From Modicisalibacter tunisiensis (GTDB lineage Bacteria > Pseudomonadota > Gammaproteobacteria > Pseudomonadales > Halomonadaceae): a stretch of 64,000 nucleotides of DNA. This document shows positions 17,160 through 27,005 of this stretch, piece by piece. The notes under the pieces are model-generated. The model was not told where the DNA came from. It searched no databases and was given only the letters and a program-made list of their open reading frames with translations. The stretch spans positions 1,012,729 to 1,076,728 of the forward strand of contig NZ_JAGXFD010000001.1 in NCBI RefSeq assembly GCF_020148005.1, written 5' to 3'. Made by a program: the position numbers and the translations under genes. The stretch's first letter is position 1. Every line of letters starts with the position of its first letter.

Positions 17160-17561
17160 TCAGGCGTAGTGCTGCTGATGATACTGGTGATCGATTTCCC
17201 ACATCGAGGTGATGCGTTGTTCTTCCCGAATCAGCCTCAGCTTGTCTCTGGCGAGCAGTACCCGGCCGGTGCGGATTACCGCATGCGCCAGCGGAAGCGG
17301 TGCCAGGTTGATATCCACGATGGAGAGCTGGTCTTCCGCAAGGCCCAGTTCGTCCTGCCAGGTCTGGGCCAGCAGCTGGGGGCGGAGACGGCGCTCCAGA
17401 GCGTCTTTCTCGAAGTGGCAAAAGGCCACGGCGAGGTCGTAGTCGCTGTCGGCGCCGGCGGTCCCCTTGGCGCGTGAGCCATAGAGCCACAGTACGGCGA
17501 TGTCGTCGTCCCGGGCCGCCAGTTCGGCGAGGCTCTTCAGGATATCTGTCGGATCGGCCAT
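17160..17561 (-). CDS. mntA: MntA-like nucleotidyltransferase antitoxin
   Basis: A 133-residue minimal nucleotidyltransferase. The signature GS-x10-D-x-D is complete (Gly28-Ser29, Asp40, Asp42 in LYGSRAKGTAGADSDYD). In HepT/MntA systems this enzyme AMPylates the HEPN toxin and so neutralises it. The C-terminal half has no other recognisable motif. It precedes hepT in a two-gene operon. The intact active sites on both sides suggest the pair is functional. Confidence 0.88.
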   Translation of the reverse strand: MADPTDILKSLAELAARDDDIAVLWLYGSRAKGTAGADSDYDLAVAFCHFEKDALERRLRPQLLAQTWQDELGLAEDQLSIVDINLAPLPLAHAVIRTGRVLLARDKLRLIREEQRITSMWEIDHQYHQQHYA

Positions 17562-17701
17562 CGTTGCTCCTCTGGCGCCTCGGCGCCTGTCTCCGGCGAC
17601 AGTCTAGCAAGCCAGTCCCTTCTCGATCCTCTTTTCGCTTTCTCCCTCCGGGCAGGTGGCGCCATCGTCTGTCGCGATCTGCCCGTTGCGCGAGGACTGC
17701 C

Positions 17702-18445
17702 TCACTCGTAACGAGTGTCGGAAAGGTCCGCGAAGCGGCCGGTGAAGGGCTTGGGTCGCGGGAAGGCCAGGTCGCCGTGCTTGCTGGTCTGCAGCCCCAG
17801 GCCGACCAGTGCCTCGGCCAGCTTGACCGCGGCGGTGACGCCCTCGATCACCGGCAGGCCCACGGCGTCGCTGATGCGGGCGGTGAGATCGGCCATGCCG
17901 CCACAGCCCAGCACGATGGCGCCGATGTTGTCGGCGTCGCGGGCGCGGCAGCATTCGGCGACGATCCGCTCGAAGGCGGCGTCGCCGTTCTCCTCCAGGT
18001 CGAGTACCGGGATCTCCGCGGCACGCACCCGCCGGCAGTGGCCGGTAAAGCCATAGCTGGCCAGCAGGTGCTCGGCGATGATCCCGGTGCGGCCCAGGGT
18101 AGTGACGATCGAGAAGCGCGTGCTGACCAGGCTCGCCACGTGGAAGGCGGCCTCGGCGATGCCGATCACCGGTGCCCGGGTCAGCTCGCGGGCGGCCAGC
18201 AGCCCGGGGTCGCCGAAGCAGGCGATGATGTAGGCGTCGGCGCCCTCGGCCTCGCCGCGGCGCACCTCCTCGGTGACGCCCACGGCGCTGATCGCCTCGT
18301 CGAAATGGCTTTCGATGGAGACCGGGCCACTGTCGGGGTTGACCGCAGTAATGCGGGTGCCGGGTGCGGCGATGCGCTCGGCGGCCGCGCCGATGGTGGC
18401 CGTCATGCCGGCGGTGGTGTTGGGGTTGATGACGCGCAGATCCAT
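17702..18445 (-). CDS. hpxA: Allantoin/hydantoin racemase (Asp/Glu racemase superfamily)
   Basis: A 247-residue racemase. It has the family opening MDLRVINPNTT, the first catalytic Cys in YIIACFGDPGL and the second in AIVLGCGGMADL. These two cysteines abstract and donate the C-alpha proton of hydantoin-type rings. Located divergent from a PuuE-type allantoinase at the head of an allantoin gene cluster, it most probably interconverts R- and S-allantoin (HpxA role) so both forms can be used. Hydantoin racemase is the alternative. Confidence 0.8.
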   Translation of the reverse strand: MDLRVINPNTTAGMTATIGAAAERIAAPGTRITAVNPDSGPVSIESHFDEAISAVGVTEEVRRGEAEGADAYIIACFGDPGLLAARELTRAPVIGIAEAAFHVASLVSTRFSIVTTLGRTGIIAEHLLASYGFTGHCRRVRAAEIPVLDLEENGDAAFERIVAECCRARDADNIGAIVLGCGGMADLTARISDAVGLPVIEGVTAAVKLAEALVGLGLQTSKHGDLAFPRPKPFTGRFADLSDTRYE

Positions 18446-18524
18446 CAGCTCGCCTCGCAGTGGTGTCTGTCTTCCCGGGTCAAGATAAACAACTCGCCGG
18501 GAAACATGAACAATATGCCTTGAT

Positions 18525-18540
18525 TTTTTGTATACAAAAA
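18525..18540. promoter_or_regulatory. Palindromic operator with TGTATACA core (site 1)
   Basis: TTTTTGTATACAAAAA is a perfect 16-base palindrome, 80 bases upstream of the hpxA start. The TGTATACA core recurs at 18657-18664 upstream of puuE. Such sites are typical of GntR (FCD) repressors of catabolic genes. The regulator identity is inferred only from the shape of the site. Confidence 0.6.
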
Positions 18541-18653
18541 TTGATGATCCGGTGTCATGTCGATATTATCGACGTGTCGCGATGGTGCATTGCCAGGGTG
18601 GCGCCTGCGACATTCGAGGGGGTTGCGCGATCAGTGCGGACAACCTAGCTTTT

Positions 18654-18667
18654 AATTGTATACATTG
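18654..18667. promoter_or_regulatory. Operator with TGTATACA core (site 2)
   Basis: TGTATACA flanked by AT-rich bases, about 80 bases upstream of the allantoinase ATG. It shares its eight-base core with the perfect palindrome near hpxA, so one regulator may bind both ends of the divergent promoter. Confidence 0.5.
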
Positions 18668-18741
18668 GTGAGCCGTGTCAGGCTGGCGAGGCTGTGCTCT
18701 CCGGCCGTGCGGCCATCGCGAACAACAAAAGGACCCCGGGA

Positions 18742-19680
18742 ATGATGACACCACGCGACTCCGACTACCCTCGTGACCTGATCGGCTACGGCCGCACGCC
18801 GCCGCAGGCCGACTGGCCCGGCCGGGCGCGCATCGCCGTGCAGTTCGTGCTCAATTACGAGGAGGGCGGCGAGAACTGCGTGCTGCACGGGGACGAGGGG
18901 TCCGAGCAGTTTCTCTCCGAGATCATCGGCGCCGAGTCCTACCCGGATCGCCACCTGAGCATGGAGTCGATCTACGAGTACGGCGCCCGGGCCGGTGTCT
19001 GGCGCATCCTGCGCGAGTTCGAGCGCCGCGGCCTGCCGCTCACGGTGTTCGGCGTGGCGATGGCGCTCGAGCGCAATCCCGAGGTGGCGCACGCCTTCAA
19101 GGAGCTGGGCCACGAGATCGCCTGCCACGGCTGGCGCTGGATCCACTACCAGAACGTGCCGGAGCGCATCGAGCGCGAGCACATGAAGCGCGCCATCGAG
19201 ATCTTCCAGTCGCTGTACGGCGAGAAGCCGCTGGGCTGGTACACCGGCCGCGACAGCCCCGCCACCCGGCGGCTGGTGCTCGACGAGGGCTCGTTCCTCT
19301 ACGACAGCGACTACTACGGCGACGACCTGCCGTTCTGGACCCGCGAGGCCGACAGCCAGGGCCGGCTCCACGACCATCTGGTGGTGCCCTACACCCTCGA
19401 CACCAACGACATGCGCTTCGCCGCGCCGCAGGGCTTCAACACCGCGGAGCACTTCTTCACCTACCTGCGCGACGCCTTCGACGTGCTGTATGCCGAGGGC
19501 GAGGACACGCCGAAGATGCTCTCGGTGGGCATGCACTGCCGGCTGCTCGGTCGCCCCGGCCGCTTCCGCGCCCTGCAGCGCTTCCTCGACCACATCGAGG
19601 CCCATGACCGCGTCTGGGTGACCCGTCGCGTGGATATCGCCCGCCACTGGGCCGAGCATCATCCGGCACCGGCGCGCTAA
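18742..19680 (+). CDS. puuE: Allantoinase PuuE (polysaccharide deacetylase-like)
   Basis: A 312-residue metal-independent allantoinase that opens the allantoin ring to allantoate. The family pattern is clear: PRDLIGYGRTPPQADWPG at the N-terminus, QFVLNYEEGGENCVLHGD, SEQFLSEI, GVWRILREFERR, and the deacetylase-like EIACHGWRWI and GWYTGRDSPATRRLV segments. It is preceded by AAAAGGA and starts ATGATG; the second Met is an equal alternative. It begins the plus-strand allantoin cluster. Confidence 0.93.
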   Translation: MMTPRDSDYPRDLIGYGRTPPQADWPGRARIAVQFVLNYEEGGENCVLHGDEGSEQFLSEIIGAESYPDRHLSMESIYEYGARAGVWRILREFERRGLPLTVFGVAMALERNPEVAHAFKELGHEIACHGWRWIHYQNVPERIEREHMKRAIEIFQSLYGEKPLGWYTGRDSPATRRLVLDEGSFLYDSDYYGDDLPFWTREADSQGRLHDHLVVPYTLDTNDMRFAAPQGFNTAEHFFTYLRDAFDVLYAEGEDTPKMLSVGMHCRLLGRPGRFRALQRFLDHIEAHDRVWVTRRVDIARHWAEHHPAPAR

Positions 19681-19713
19681 ACCCGGGGCTTATTGCAGGA
19701 TGCCGTATCGCGC

Positions 19714-19832
19714 GAGGCTGACCCGTCGGCAGGCTTTCGAGGGGGCGCTGTAAACCCTTCCCTGGGCGCTACCGATGCCATCCCTGGCATCGGACCCCCT
19801 CTACAGCCTGTCTCCGGCGCCTCTCGCTTGAG
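19714..19832 (+). repeat. Structured intergenic repeat, copy 1
   Basis: About 115 bases between puuE and allE. The core has an inner hairpin (CGATGCCA / TGGCATCG, 19773-19792), a conserved CCTTCCCTGGGCGCTAC lead-in, and an outer stem pairing GAGGGGG with CCCCCTC and CAGGCT with AGCCTG. Three more copies occur in the cluster, with arm bases changed in compensating fashion. Confidence 0.75.
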
Positions 19833-19859
19833 ATGATCCCAACTCTTTCAGGACACACC

Positions 19860-20693
19860 ATGCATCAACGTTCCTACTACTCGCCCAAGGGCGGGCTGCC
19901 GCCCCAGACCCAGCTGCTCTCGGACCGCGCGGTGTTCACCGAAGCCTATGCGGTGATCCCCAAGGGCGTGCTGCGCGACATCGTCGCCAGCTACCTGCCG
20001 TTCTGGGACAACACCCGGCTGTGGGTGCTGTCGCGGCCGCTGTCCGGCTTCGCCGAGACCTTCTCCCAGTACATCATGGAGGTCGGCCCCGGCGGCGGCA
20101 GCGACCGGCCGGAGCTCGACCCGGGCGCCGAAGGGGTGCTGTTCGTGGTCGAGGGCGAGCTGACCCTGACCCTGGCCGGCGAACGCCACGTCCTGACGCC
20201 GGGCGGCTACGCCTTCATCCCGCCGGGCTGCGACTGGCAGGTGCGCAACGCCGCCGATAGCGAGGTGCGCTTCCACTGGATCCGCAAGGCCTACGAGTTC
20301 GTCGAGGGGCTCGGCGTGCCCGATCCGTTCGTGGTCAACGAGGTCGACGTCGAGCCGACGCCGATGCCCGACACCGACGGCAAGTGGACGACCACGCGCT
20401 TCGTCGACCCGACCGACCTGCGCCACGACATGCACGTCAACATCGTCAACTTCCAGCCCGGCGGGGTGATCCCCTTCGACGAGACCCACGTCATGGAGCA
20501 CGGCCTGTACGTGCTCGAGGGCAAGGCCGTCTACCATCTCAACCAGGACTGGGTCGAGGTCGAGGCCGGCGACTACATGTGGCTGCGCGCCTTCTGCCCC
20601 CAGTCCTGCTACGCCGGTGGCCCGGGGCCGTTCCGCTATCTGCTCTACAAGGATGTCAACCGCCACCCGAAGCTGCGTCTGGACAGCCGCTGA
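19860..20693 (+). CDS. allE: (S)-ureidoglycine aminohydrolase
   Basis: A 277-residue bicupin protein of the AllE/YlbA family, which releases ammonia from S-ureidoglycine to give S-ureidoglycolate. It shows two cupin repeats: EGVLFVVEGELTLTLAGE...GGYAFIPPG (residues 90-125) and the metal-binding C-terminal GGVIPFDETHVMEHGLYVLEGKAVY (about 200-230). The opening YYSPKGGLPPQTQLL is typical. AGGA lies eight bases before the ATG. It is flanked by copies of the structured intergenic repeat. Confidence 0.93.
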   Translation: MHQRSYYSPKGGLPPQTQLLSDRAVFTEAYAVIPKGVLRDIVASYLPFWDNTRLWVLSRPLSGFAETFSQYIMEVGPGGGSDRPELDPGAEGVLFVVEGELTLTLAGERHVLTPGGYAFIPPGCDWQVRNAADSEVRFHWIRKAYEFVEGLGVPDPFVVNEVDVEPTPMPDTDGKWTTTRFVDPTDLRHDMHVNIVNFQPGGVIPFDETHVMEHGLYVLEGKAVYHLNQDWVEVEAGDYMWLRAFCPQSCYAGGPGPFRYLLYKDVNRHPKLRLDSR

Positions 20694-20703
20694 TAGAGCG
20701 CCA

Positions 20704-20838
20704 GCCTGAGGGGCGCCGGGGGCAGGCGGGAAAGGAGGTCCGATGCCAGGGATGGCATCGGTAGCGTCCAGGGAAGGTTTCACAGCGCCTCCTTGATGGT
20801 CCGACACTTCGGAGCCTGCCATCGGGTCAGCCCCGGTG
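20704..20838 (-). repeat. Structured intergenic repeat, copy 2 (inverted)
   Basis: The same element as copy 1 in opposite orientation, between allE and allA. The inner hairpin CGATGCCA / TGGCATCG is at 20741-20760 and the outer arms are GGAGG / CCTCC. A shared tail resembling CATCGGGTCAGCCCCGG follows at about 20821-20838. Confidence 0.75.
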
Positions 20839-20875
20839 TGCAGGCCGGCTGGAGAATGAATTCGAGGAAGCCAAC

Positions 20876-21364
20876 ATGCTGGAACTCAAGGCCGAGCCGC
20901 TGACGCCGGAGGCGTTCGCCCCGTTCGGCGACGTCATCGACACCCGCGTCAGCGACTCCTTTGCGATCAACGCCGGGCGCACCCGGCGCTACCACGACCT
21001 GGCGCGGGTCGAGACCCTCGGCGAGGGGGCGCGGACGCTGGTCAGCATCTTCGTCAGCCAGCCGGTCGAGGTGCCGCTTACGATCGACTTCCTGGAGCGC
21101 CACCCGCTGGGCAGCCAGGCCTTCATGCCGCTGCACGAGGAACGCTTCCTGATCGTCGTCGCGCCGCCGGGCGAGACGATCGACCCCGGCGAGGTGCGCG
21201 CCTTCGTCACCGACGGCCGTCAGGGCGTCAACTATCGGGCCGGGACCTGGCATGCCATCCAGGCGGTACTCGACCGCGAGGGCGAGTTCCTGGTCGTCGA
21301 CCGCGGTGGCCAGGGCCACAACTGCGACGAGCATCCGCTGGCGGCACGCATCCAGCTCGCCTGA
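20876..21364 (+). CDS. allA: Ureidoglycolate lyase
   Basis: A 162-residue AllA-family enzyme that splits S-ureidoglycolate into urea and glyoxylate. It shows LTPEAFAPFGDVID, NAGRTRRYHDLA, FLERHPLGSQAFMPL and the strongly conserved NYRAGTWHAI active-site strand. It is followed by a strong terminator, so the first half of the cluster ends here and glyoxylate is handed to the gcl operon. Confidence 0.95.
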   Translation: MLELKAEPLTPEAFAPFGDVIDTRVSDSFAINAGRTRRYHDLARVETLGEGARTLVSIFVSQPVEVPLTIDFLERHPLGSQAFMPLHEERFLIVVAPPGETIDPGEVRAFVTDGRQGVNYRAGTWHAIQAVLDREGEFLVVDRGGQGHNCDEHPLAARIQLA

Positions 21365-21370
21365 AAAATA

Positions 21371-21387
21371 ACGGAAATTGATTCCGT
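21371..21387. promoter_or_regulatory. Palindrome resembling an IclR-type site
   Basis: ACGGAA-ATTGA-TTCCGT lies six bases after allA. It is a looser version of the GGAAA...TTTCC palindrome found 180 bases downstream before gcl. It may be an auxiliary operator, but no promoter was seen beside it. Confidence 0.35.
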
Positions 21388-21443
21388 AAAATATCGGAGG
21401 CCCGGGTCGTCGTTCCCCCCGCTTCCTGTCACACCTTTCCTGC

Positions 21444-21470
21444 ACGCCGGCCAATGCCGGCGTTTTTTTT
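21444..21470 (+). terminator. Rho-independent terminator after allA
   Basis: Arms ACGCCGGC and GCCGGCGT with a CAAT loop and eight T residues. Confidence 0.92.
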
Positions 21471-21550
21471 GTTGCAGTGCACCCGTGAGTCCTGGGGCGA
21501 GGCCGTGCCGGTGGCGCCGCGGGCGAGGTTTTCGTTGTCGGAGTTTTTAA

Positions 21551-21565
21551 TGGAAAGTATTTCCA
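21551..21565. promoter_or_regulatory. IclR/AllR-like operator upstream of gcl
   Basis: TGGAAAGTATTTCCA agrees with the E. coli IclR consensus TGGAAATNATTTCCA at all but one defined position. It sits six bases upstream of the gcl -35 box. AllR, the glyoxylate-responsive IclR-family repressor of gcl in enterobacteria, recognises a related site. The regulator gene is not in this window. Confidence 0.65.
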
Positions 21566-21571
21566 AAAATA

Positions 21572-21600
21572 TTGACAGCCTGTGTCGGGCGGCCTAACTT
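21572..21600 (+). promoter_or_regulatory. Sigma-70 promoter of the gcl operon
   Basis: TTGACA (21572-21577) and TAACTT (21595-21600) are separated by 17 bases. It lies 44 bases before the GTG start of gcl and directly after the IclR-like site. Confidence 0.7.
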
Positions 21601-21643
21601 GGCAGCAACAACAACGATTCGAACCGCTCAGGAGGATCCGCCC

Positions 21644-23422
<1,779 letters not shown>

Positions 23423-23440
23423 TAGAGACCTGACTCGAGG

Positions 23441-23553
23441 AGGGGCGCCGGGGACAGGCCTGAAGAGGGTCCGATTCCAGGGAGGGAATCGGTAGCGCCC
23501 AGGGAGGGGTTCACAGCGCCCTCGTCCAGGCCTGTCACCGGATCAGCCCCGAG
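23441..23553 (-). repeat. Structured intergenic repeat, copy 3 (inverted)
   Basis: Between gcl and hyi. The inner stem is CGATTCC / GGAATCG, differing from copies 1 and 2 on both arms in step. The outer arms are GAGGG / CCCTC and CAGGCCTG / CAGGCCTG. The tail near 23540 matches the tail of copy 2. Confidence 0.75.
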
Positions 23554-23582
23554 ACACAATGTACGATCCAAAGGAATCCGAT

Positions 23583-24362
23583 ATGCCCAGATTCGCCGCC
23601 AACCTCAGCATGCTGTTCACCGAAGAGGATTTCCTCGACCGCTTCAAGGCCGCCGCGGACGCCGGCTTCAAGGGCGTCGAGTACCTCTTCCCCTACGACT
23701 ACCCGGCCGCCGACATCAGGCAGCGGCTCGACGACTTTGGGCTGACCCAGGTGCTGTTCAACCTGCCGGCCGGCGACTGGGCCGCCGGCGAGCGCGGCAT
23801 CGCCTGCCACCCGGATCGGGTCGAGGAGTTCCGCGCCGGTGTCGACCGGGCGATCGACTACGCTAAGGTGCTGGGCAACACTCAGGTCAACTGCCTGGCG
23901 GGTATCCAGCCCGAGGGCGTCAGCGATGCCGAGGCCCGCCGCACCCTGGTGGAGAACCTGCGCTTCGCCGCCGACAGGCTCGCCGACGCCGGTATCCTGC
24001 TGATCGCCGAACCGATCAACACCCGCGACATCCCGGGCTTCTTCCTCAACCGCACCGAGCAGGCCCTGGCGCTGTTCGACGAGGTGGGAAGCGACAACCT
24101 CAAGCTGCAGTACGACATCTATCATATGCAGATCATGGAGGGGGACCTGGCGCCGACCATCGAGAAGCACCTCGATCGCATCGCCCACGTGCAGCTGGCC
24201 GACAACCCGGGCCGCCACGAGCCGGGCACCGGCGAGATCAACTACCCGTTCCTGTTCGCCCACCTCGACCGGTTGGGCTACGACGGCTGGATCGGTTGCG
24301 AGTACAAGCCCAAGGCAGGTACTCAGGAGGGACTAGGCTGGCTCGATACGGTGCGAGGCTAA
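23583..24362 (+). CDS. hyi: Hydroxypyruvate isomerase
   Basis: A 259-residue TIM-barrel isomerase converting hydroxypyruvate and tartronate semialdehyde. It shows MPRFAANLSMLFTE, GVEYLFPYD, FNLPAGDWAAGERGIA, LLIAEPINTRDIPGFFL (with the catalytic Glu), LQYDIYHMQIMEGD and GWIGCEYKP. AAAGGA lies seven bases upstream of the ATG. It sits between gcl and glxR, the standard glycerate-pathway order. Confidence 0.95.
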   Translation: MPRFAANLSMLFTEEDFLDRFKAAADAGFKGVEYLFPYDYPAADIRQRLDDFGLTQVLFNLPAGDWAAGERGIACHPDRVEEFRAGVDRAIDYAKVLGNTQVNCLAGIQPEGVSDAEARRTLVENLRFAADRLADAGILLIAEPINTRDIPGFFLNRTEQALALFDEVGSDNLKLQYDIYHMQIMEGDLAPTIEKHLDRIAHVQLADNPGRHEPGTGEINYPFLFAHLDRLGYDGWIGCEYKPKAGTQEGLGWLDTVRG

Positions 24363-24387
24363 GAAGTTTATGGCTGTCGGATGAGCT

Positions 24388-24497
24388 GTTCCGGCGTCAA
24401 GACGACGCGAGGGCGCTATGAACCCCTCCCTGGGCGCTACCTGCGCCATCCATGGCGCAGGACCCTCGCTCTGTCTTGCCCCCGGCGCTCATCCTTT
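24388..24497 (+). repeat. Structured intergenic repeat, copy 4
   Basis: Between hyi and glxR. The inner stem CTGCGCCA / TGGCGCAG (24440-24459) and outer arms GCGAGGG / CCCTCGC and CAAGAC / GTCTTG all pair, though the bases differ from the other copies. The lead-in CCTCCCTGGGCGCTAC is unchanged. Confidence 0.75.
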
Positions 24498-24577
24498 GTG
24501 GGTCCTGAGCGACGTGCCCTGTAAGTGACAAACACTCATATCTCAACGTCAGCAAATCACAAGACAGGAGAACAATC

Positions 24578-25462
24578 ATGAGCAAGATTGGTTTTATCGG
24601 CCTGGGCATCATGGGCCGTCCCATGGCGGGCCATCTGATCGACGCCGGCCACCAGCTGGTCACCGTCAAGCGCAACAAGCCGCTGGCCGGCGAACTGGCC
24701 GACAAGGGTATGCAGGAGCTGGCCGACCCCAAGGCGGTCGCCGAGGCCTCCGAGGTGATCATCACCATGGTGCCGGACACCCCCGACGTCGAGCAGGTGC
24801 TGTTCGGCGAGGGCGGGGTGATCGAGGGGCTCAAGCCCGGCACCCTGGTCATCGACATGAGCTCGATCGCCCCGCTGGCGACCCAGGACTTCGCCCGGCG
24901 TATACATGAGGCCGGCGGCGAGTACGTCGACGCCCCGGTCTCCGGCGGCGAGGGCGGCGCGATCAACGCTGCGCTGACGATCATGGTCGGCGCCACCCAG
25001 GAAGGCTTCACCCGCGCCGAGCCGCTGCTCGAGATCATGGGCAAGACCATCACCCATATCGGCGGCCACGGCGCCGGCCAGACCTGCAAGGTCGCCAACC
25101 AGATCGTCGTCGCGCTGACCATCGAGGCGGTCTCCGAGGGCCTGCTGTTCGCCTCGAAGGCCGGTGCCGACGTCGCCAAGGTGCGCGAGTCGCTGCTCGG
25201 CGGCCTGGCCCAGTCGAAGATCCTCGACGTCCACGGCGAGCGCATGATCCAGCGCACCTTCGACCCGGGCTTCAAGATCAAGCTGCACCAGAAGGATCTC
25301 AACCTGGCACTGGAAGGCGCACGCAGCCTCAACCTGGCGCTGCCCGGCACCGCCAACGCCCAGCAGCTGTTCCAGGCCTGCGTCGCCCACGACGGCGCCG
25401 ACTGGGATCACGCCGGCATGGTCCGGGCCCTCGAGGCGCTGGCCAACCACGAGATCGAGTGA
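24578..25462 (+). CDS. glxR: Tartronate semialdehyde reductase
   Basis: A 294-residue beta-hydroxyacid dehydrogenase reducing 2-hydroxy-3-oxopropionate to D-glycerate with NAD(P)H. It has the Rossmann motif IGFIGLGIMGRPMA, the substrate motif YVDAPVSGGEGGA, the catalytic Lys region GHGAGQTCKVANQIVVAL, and KLHQKDLNLALEGAR near the C-terminus. GGAGA lies seven bases before the ATG. It ends with a strong terminator, closing the gcl-hyi-glxR unit. Confidence 0.96.
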   Translation: MSKIGFIGLGIMGRPMAGHLIDAGHQLVTVKRNKPLAGELADKGMQELADPKAVAEASEVIITMVPDTPDVEQVLFGEGGVIEGLKPGTLVIDMSSIAPLATQDFARRIHEAGGEYVDAPVSGGEGGAINAALTIMVGATQEGFTRAEPLLEIMGKTITHIGGHGAGQTCKVANQIVVALTIEAVSEGLLFASKAGADVAKVRESLLGGLAQSKILDVHGERMIQRTFDPGFKIKLHQKDLNLALEGARSLNLALPGTANAQQLFQACVAHDGADWDHAGMVRALEALANHEIE

Positions 25463-25504
25463 CCCTCGCGCGGACCCATCGCCCGCGCTCCCTTCCCCTG
25501 GCGA

Positions 25505-25554
25505 CCCCGCCACCGGCCTCTCGACACGCCGGCCGGCATGGCGGGGCTTTTTTT
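25505..25554 (+). terminator. Rho-independent terminator after glxR
   Basis: Outer arms CCCCGCCA and TGGCGGGG, with an inner CCGGC/GCCGG stem, followed by seven T residues. Confidence 0.88.
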
Positions 25555-25652
25555 ACCCCATGCGCACCCGCCGGGCCCTGGCGCCCGGCGGCCCCGGTCG
25601 ACGCTTGCCGCGGCGGCCGGTAGCGACGCAATGCCCCCCGAGGAGGTCCGGC

Positions 25653-27005
25653 ATGACGGCGTTCACTCCCTTCGCCGACGAGGCGGCGACCCGCACCTGG
25701 CTGACCCGACTGGCCGAGACGGCGATCGCCGCCGTTCATCCCGCCAGCCTGTTGCCCGAGCGGCTGCCCGAGCCGCCGCGCGGGCGTACCGTGGTGGTCG
25801 GCGCCGGCAAGGCCGCGGCGGCGATGGCCCGGGCCCTCGAGCGTGCCTGGCAGGCCCGCTCCCGGGATGCCGGCCGCGATGATCCACTGGACGGGCTGGT
25901 GGTCACCCGACACGGCCACGGCGAGGCGTGCCGGCGCATCGAGGTGCTGGAGGCCTCGCACCCCATGCCCGACGCCCTCGGCGAGCAGGCCGCCGAGCGC
26001 ATGCTGGCCGCGGTGGAGCCCCTGGGCGAGGACGACCTGGTGATCGCGCTGGTCTCCGGCGGCGGCTCGGCGCTGATGACCCGGCCGGCGCCCGGGCTGA
26101 CCCTGCGCCAGAAGCAGGCGCTCAACCGCGAGCTGCTGAGAAGCGGCGCGCCGATCCGCGAGATCAATACCGTGCGTCGTCACCTGTCGGCGATCAAGGG
26201 CGGGCGGCTCGCCGCGGCGGCGCATCCGGCGCGGGTGGTCAGCTACCTGATCTCCGATGTGCCCGGCGATGAACCCTCGCTGGTCGCTTCCGGCCCCACG
26301 CTGCCCGACGACTCCATGCCTGCCGACGCCCTGGCGATCCTCGAGCGGCGCGGCATCGCCGTGCCCGACAGCGTGCGCCGGCATCTGGTCAGCGACCAGA
26401 GCGCCCCGCGCCGCGACGACCCCGCCTTCGCCCGCGACGAAGTCGTGGTGCTGGCACGGGCCGCCGACGCCCTGGCCGCCGCCCGCGAACGCGCCGCGCG
26501 CAGCGGCCTGGACGTGCGCGTGCTGGGCGACGACCTCGAGGGCGAGGCCCGCGACCTGGGACGCGCCCAGGCGATGCTGGCGATCAAGGCTCAGGGCGAG
26601 TGCCGCCGCCCGATGCTGATCCTCTCCGGCGGCGAGACCAGCGTCACCGTGCGTGGCGAGGGGCGCGGCGGGCGCAACGTCGAGTACCTGCTGGGGGTGT
26701 TCGACACCCTCAAGGGCGCCGCGGGCATCCACGCCCTGGCCGTCGACACCGACGGCATCGACGGTTCCGAGGACAATGCCGGGGCGGTGATCGGCCCCGA
26801 CCACTGGCAGCGCGCCCGCGAGGCACGGCTGTCGGCCGCCGACCATCTGGCGCGCAACGACGCCTACAGTTTCTTCGCCGCACTCGACGCGCTGCTCGTC
26901 ACCGGGCCGACGCGTACCAACGTCAACGACTTCCGCGCCATCCTGGTGATGCCGCGCCGTGACGAGGAAGGTGTGAGGGAGGATGTGATGGAGGGTGCCT
27001 TGTGA
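25653..27005 (+). CDS. Glycerate 2-kinase (MOFRL family)
   Basis: A 450-residue glycerate kinase that phosphorylates D-glycerate, giving 2-phosphoglycerate. The N-terminal DUF4147 domain includes VVVGAGKAAAAMARALE, VTRHGHGEACRRIEVLEASHPMPD and ALVSGGGSALMTRPAPGL. The C-terminal MOFRL domain includes LILSGGETSVTVRGEGRGGRNVEYLL and DTDGIDGSEDNAGAVI. It matches TtuD/GckA-type kinases. The start is the ATG with GAGGAGG eight bases upstream; the longer open frame would begin inside the terminator. The stop overlaps the pyruvate kinase start (TGATG). Confidence 0.93.
   Translation: MTAFTPFADEAATRTWLTRLAETAIAAVHPASLLPERLPEPPRGRTVVVGAGKAAAAMARALERAWQARSRDAGRDDPLDGLVVTRHGHGEACRRIEVLEASHPMPDALGEQAAERMLAAVEPLGEDDLVIALVSGGGSALMTRPAPGLTLRQKQALNRELLRSGAPIREINTVRRHLSAIKGGRLAAAAHPARVVSYLISDVPGDEPSLVASGPTLPDDSMPADALAILERRGIAVPDSVRRHLVSDQSAPRRDDPAFARDEVVVLARAADALAAARERAARSGLDVRVLGDDLEGEARDLGRAQAMLAIKAQGECRRPMLILSGGETSVTVRGEGRGGRNVEYLLGVFDTLKGAAGIHALAVDTDGIDGSEDNAGAVIGPDHWQRAREARLSAADHLARNDAYSFFAALDALLVTGPTRTNVNDFRAILVMPRRDEEGVREDVMEGAL

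Larger units (their letters stand above)
18446..18741. promoter_or_regulatory. Divergent hpxA/puuE control region
   Basis: This 296-base spacer is more AT-rich than its surroundings and holds the divergent promoters of the racemase and allantoinase genes. It contains two copies of the TGTATACA core listed separately. Their form suggests a GntR-family regulator, but no regulator gene is in the window. Confidence 0.5.
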
